Source: an uncultured Lachnospiraceae bacterium (GTDB taxonomy: Bacteria; Bacillota; Clostridia; Lachnospirales; Lachnospiraceae). From it: 64,000 nucleotides of DNA. The notes below the pieces were generated by a model that was not told the DNA's origin, ran no database searches, and saw only the letters and a program-made list of their open reading frames with translations. The translations under genes were made by a program, and so were the position numbers. The DNA is taken from the NCBI GenBank assembly GCA_947630025.1, contig CANRFZ010000005.1:1-64000 (forward strand), written 5' to 3'. Positions 62,001 to 64,000 of the stretch are shown here, piece by piece (within the stretch, counting starts at the first letter, position 1; each line of letters starts with the position of its first letter).

Positions 62001-64000
62001 CGTCAGCAGAGTAGGCGCAAGGCTCTGGTAGCATACGCGGAGTCCGTCCTGCGCATTGATCACATTGTCCGGCGAAGTCGCCCAATCGAAAGGCGCGTAG
62101 CCCTCCACGATATCTCCGTGGAACGTAAGCTGCGGGCTCTCCGTCTTGAACGCATCCGTGCCGATCGTAAAAGCGTTATACCCCGCCGTGGGCGTCGCAA
62201 AGGTTACATCCACTAAGCTGATGCAGTCTTTAAACGCATTGGCGCCGATAGAGGCAACGGAATTGCCAATGTAGACTTTCTCCAGAGCCTGCCATTCGCC
62301 CTTCTCGTCTTTGCTCACAGGATCTTTCCCTTGAAAAACGCCGTTTCCGATGGAAGTAATGGAATCGTCGGAGATTTCCAATTCTTTGACTCGTTTATTC
62401 AATTCAGGATCAGAGAAGCAGCCGGGGGCGATACCCACAACTTTTGTATTGCCAACCCGCGACGGAATCACGAGTTTACCGCCTTCTCCGCCGTTATTTG
62501 TGCCGTCCTCCTGTATATCGGGTTCTTGAGTCCATTTATTCTTATCTGCATCGGGTTGAAACGTGCAGGACGTGAGAATCCCTCCATCGTCAATACACTG
62601 CAGATAATAATCGTCGCTGACTTCATAATATTCTTTACCGTTCTCTACATACAGATACGGAATCGTGTTGGAAACCGCCGTTTTCGCCTCCCACGTCTTT
62701 GAACGAGGTTTTGCAGCCTCACCGTCTTGGCTCTGTTTCGGCCCTTTGACATAGAAGTCCGGATTGATAACGTCCGCAAACAATTTTTCTGCATCAAAAT
62801 CTACAAATCCGCAGGCATACGGATCTGTCGACGAGTTACATGGAAATTCTACATACTGCAGATTCACACATCCATGGAAAATGCAGTTCGGTAATGTTAC
62901 CGTTTGGGAACGCCCATATTCCGGCGGAAACACAACATACTGCAAGGCAGACCGCCCGGCAAACAGGTAATTGCCGATCTTACCTTTTTCAGGAGTGCTG
63001 GAATTAGACAGACTCTTAGGCAGTACAATCCCCATAGGCTGCGCGCCGGAAGCCGTGGCAAAAGCGCCGTCCCCCAGTTCCCTGATCCCCGCGTTTTCCA
63101 TCGAAATACTGGTCAGGGCCGGGCAGTTATAAAACGCATAGTCGCCCACGACACAATTACGTATATTATCGTTAAAGACAATACTGGTCAGGCTGCTGCA
63201 GTCTGCAAACGCACCGTCACATATTTCTTTAAGCGTAGATCCAAATGTAATCTGCGAAAGCTGGGTGCCGCTGAAACACTCCGCGCCGATGGTTTCCGTC
63301 GCGTTACCCAGATCGACGGTAGTCAGGTTATTGCATCCTTTAAAGGCACAGTTGCCGATTTTGGACACGTTAATCAGTTTTACGCTTTTCAGCATACTGG
63401 CATTCAGAAATGCTTCGTCGCCGATATAAGCAATCTGTTCGGAAAATGTCATGTTTGTGACATTCGCCACATTTTCAAACGCTTTGTCGCCAATCGCAAT
63501 CATGTTGGATTGGCTCTTGGACAATGCAAGGAATCCCTGATCGTCAACATAGTTTCCCTCGGCAGCCATGCCGCCTTTTGCCAGGAATACCGTACCGCCC
63601 ACCGGATCACCCTCTTTTTTGGGCCGCCCGTCATGCGCGCTGACAAGTGTAAACCCCGATCCTGCATTTTTCAACGTGGTGCAGTGTTCTGCAAAATATT
63701 TCAACTGGAGCGCTCTGTCCGTAAGATCGGTAATCGGTGTCTTGGAGAGAGACGTCGGCTCACTAACTTCCTCACCCCGATCCTTCCTTGTTTTATAATC
63801 CGCAAAAGCCCGTTGTTTCTCCGTTACTTCTGCGCCGAAATATTCTGTCAGGAAAGTGTCCGGACTGGTGCTGCTCTCGTAATCGGTATAACTGTACGTC
63901 ACCTCCTGATTGGGATTGGTGCCATCCATCGTTACAGTCATATGATGGCTCCCACTATAGGAACCGCTTCCCCAATTAGCAGCGTCAAAATAATTATTTA
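59028..64000 (-). CDS. Giant BspA-type surface protein with InlB-like repeats and TPKTG sorting signal (5' end beyond window)
   Basis: At least 1,657 residues. The frame stays open past the ATG at 63941 to the right edge (YFDAANWGSGSYSGSHH upstream), so the true N terminus lies outside the window. It has several blocks of LRR_5 repeats, an InlB/Flg_new-like region (PVEFWDGVDGK...) and a second InlB-like repeat, a Ser/Thr-rich linker (SSSSSSTSTTSTSTSS) and a C-terminal module shared with the downstream protein, ending TPKTGDPIHPKWFLSIG. It is presumably cell-wall-anchored. It lies 11 bases upstream of its smaller relative. Confidence 0.85.
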   Translation of the reverse strand, partial: NNYFDAANWGSGSYSGSHHMTVTMDGTNPNQEVTYSYTDYESSTSPDTFLTEYFGAEVTEKQRAFADYKTRKDRGEEVSEPTSLSKTPITDLTDRALQLKYFAEHCTTLKNAGSGFTLVSAHDGRPKKEGDPVGGTVFLAKGGMAAEGNYVDDQGFLALSKSQSNMIAIGDKAFENVANVTNMTFSEQIAYIGDEAFLNASMLKSVKLINVSKIGNCAFKGCNNLTTVDLGNATETIGAECFSGTQLSQITFGSTLKEICDGAFADCSSLTSIVFNDNIRNCVVGDYAFYNCPALTSISMENAGIRELGDGAFATASGAQPMGIVLPKSLSNSSTPEKGKIGNYLFAGRSALQYVVFPPEYGRSQTVTLPNCIFHGCVNLQYVEFPCNSSTDPYACGFVDFDAEKLFADVINPDFYVKGPKQSQDGEAAKPRSKTWEAKTAVSNTIPYLYVENGKEYYEVSDDYYLQCIDDGGILTSCTFQPDADKNKWTQEPDIQEDGTNNGGEGGKLVIPSRVGNTKVVGIAPGCFSDPELNKRVKELEISDDSITSIGNGVFQGKDPVSKDEKGEWQALEKVYIGNSVASIGANAFKDCISLVDVTFATPTAGYNAFTIGTDAFKTESPQLTFHGDIVEGYAPFDWATSPDNVINAQDGLRVCYQSLAPTLLTVMYNPVTDMVTLLDYPKYSEIDTILNAEYEEEISQYRAKYPADNITTYNDLRERKLYEQFKDPVYDVNRYEFAQKWKEAEDKEALYADDAYGPWITPEFCTFVEGTHFDEWFNNFGLETEKDWQDDEETWSASANTITDFFFEPITAYAADKPTAYYDKNPFVVTQAVDSDNPFFPTTLEEDNLVYYTKNIVVPAGVDSIDVYGYAHNLTADGEKNVTAANNTANLTTYLKNFTNDSGWTLNSQEMYDGHLKHDEDDDIDIVSGLFSGYYVDGDAAGAEKRQRGNDVICTVDLQSVKYLPDYAFDSCESLWSVNLGPDCADIGVAPFRGCYSMRTVGDNEYYTTVNGIIYSVNTDGSYTIEECLSGRGNLNVVGQPTVNNLSDSYLDNVSAIKPGAFEDCDSITSVDFGKQTTAGLTVIPEDCFKNCDNLQTVVLPLSANNVLPGAFVGANRLSGLTVYGKEVEISDRAFDGDPDKVWTVVRAYEDSAVERYVGKNGEQYKLQLDSQPLGELWQVSFYDANYVLIEDLKDQTGEPLDNPQYVEDGARPTEPEPPTMEGWTFERWVGANNVNLGDAIHEDTAFYAQGYSESGMVNGKYPVEFWDGVDGKQVGPTQYVDPGSDAIAPAHPVHEGYTADGYSDTYTNVQSPKTILMKYKPTTTGSGGSTQNPSGSSTNNTSSSSSSTSTTSTSTSSTSGTPAGLYVVTVIGGSGSGTYAQGATVQITANTPAAGQTFSKWVTESQGVTLASVSTTPTTFTMPANNVTITAEYTAAAAAGGTGNTNGTNAISGTGTANRVGDTGNTRVDITKPGISNKDLATANVNGSTDNFVVKITETDEATRAVADALTNKYGNLESILYYAMDISLYDATGTVKITDTSGITVDLTIPIPDALVAYGGNNMAGAVVNGSQLENLNESFTTINGVPCIRFTATHFSPYTIYVDTGNLTESMLDTTPKTGDPIHPKWFLSIGLACLSVILFLKKDKGVRAKTA

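Overview
The window looks like chromosome from an anaerobic Gram-positive of the Clostridia, probably Lachnospiraceae. The evidence is an anaerobic (glycyl-radical) ribonucleotide reductase pair with a NrdR-type operator, strong AGGAGG ribosome-binding sites, TTG/GTG starts, BspA-type leucine-rich-repeat surface proteins ending in S/T-P-x-T-G sorting motifs, and a TagGH-type exporter. Nearly every gene lies on the minus strand. Base composition changes sharply near 26.7 kb: the sequence to the left is AT-rich, the sequence to the right GC-rich.

Region 1 (about 0.4-31.6 kb) is one long minus-strand surface-glycan locus. In transcription order it contains a polyprenyl-phosphate-sugar-type membrane glycosyltransferase with a GtrB/DPM1-like partner, a two-domain glycosyltransferase, a GlfT2-like galactofuranosyltransferase, and then a six-gene cassette at 18.9-24.8 kb. 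That cassette matches, gene for gene, the Campylobacter jejuni O-methyl phosphoramidate (MeOPN) capsule pathway: two methyltransferases, gamma-glutamyl-CDP-amidate hydrolase, CTP:phosphoglutamine cytidylyltransferase, CDP-phosphoramidate kinase and L-glutamine kinase. It is followed by a CDP-glycerol-type transferase (candidate donor of the modification), an ABC polysaccharide exporter, two paralogous SGNH proteins and an MBOAT acyltransferase. The locus ends in an acyl-building module: KASIII, two acyl carrier proteins, three FabZ-like dehydratases, a ThDP enzyme, a NeuB-family synthase, an AMP ligase, and LuxE- and LuxC-like acyl activation and reduction enzymes.

The most striking structural signal is a set of homopolymeric G tracts on the coding strand. 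Five lie inside genes of this locus (9, 9, 8, 9 and 9 bases) and one lies in the leader of the adjacent secreted-protein gene (9 bases). No tract of 8 or more was seen in the roughly 31 kb of GC-rich sequence to the right. One-base slippage in four of the genes truncates the product, so the locus looks phase-variable, as capsule loci are in Campylobacter. A second signal is a domain shared by both SGNH proteins and the CDP-glycerol-type transferase. It resembles the ILEI/FAM3 fold with its two halves in swapped order.

Region 2 (31.6-54.3 kb) is mostly housekeeping: a small secreted protein, nrdD-nrdG, tRNA-Thr(CGU), an MscS channel, glycogen branching enzyme with an unusual charged tail, a DUF1015 protein, serC-serA, an L,D-transpeptidase, ilvB, ilvD, leuB, yajC, tgt, a VanY-type carboxypeptidase and aroC. 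A dense cluster of small hairpins and direct repeats sits at 40.45-40.88 kb.

Region 3 (54.4-64 kb) has an Rpn/PD-(D/E)XK-like protein with low-complexity inserts and two adjacent BspA-type surface proteins. The second of these runs off the right edge of the window.
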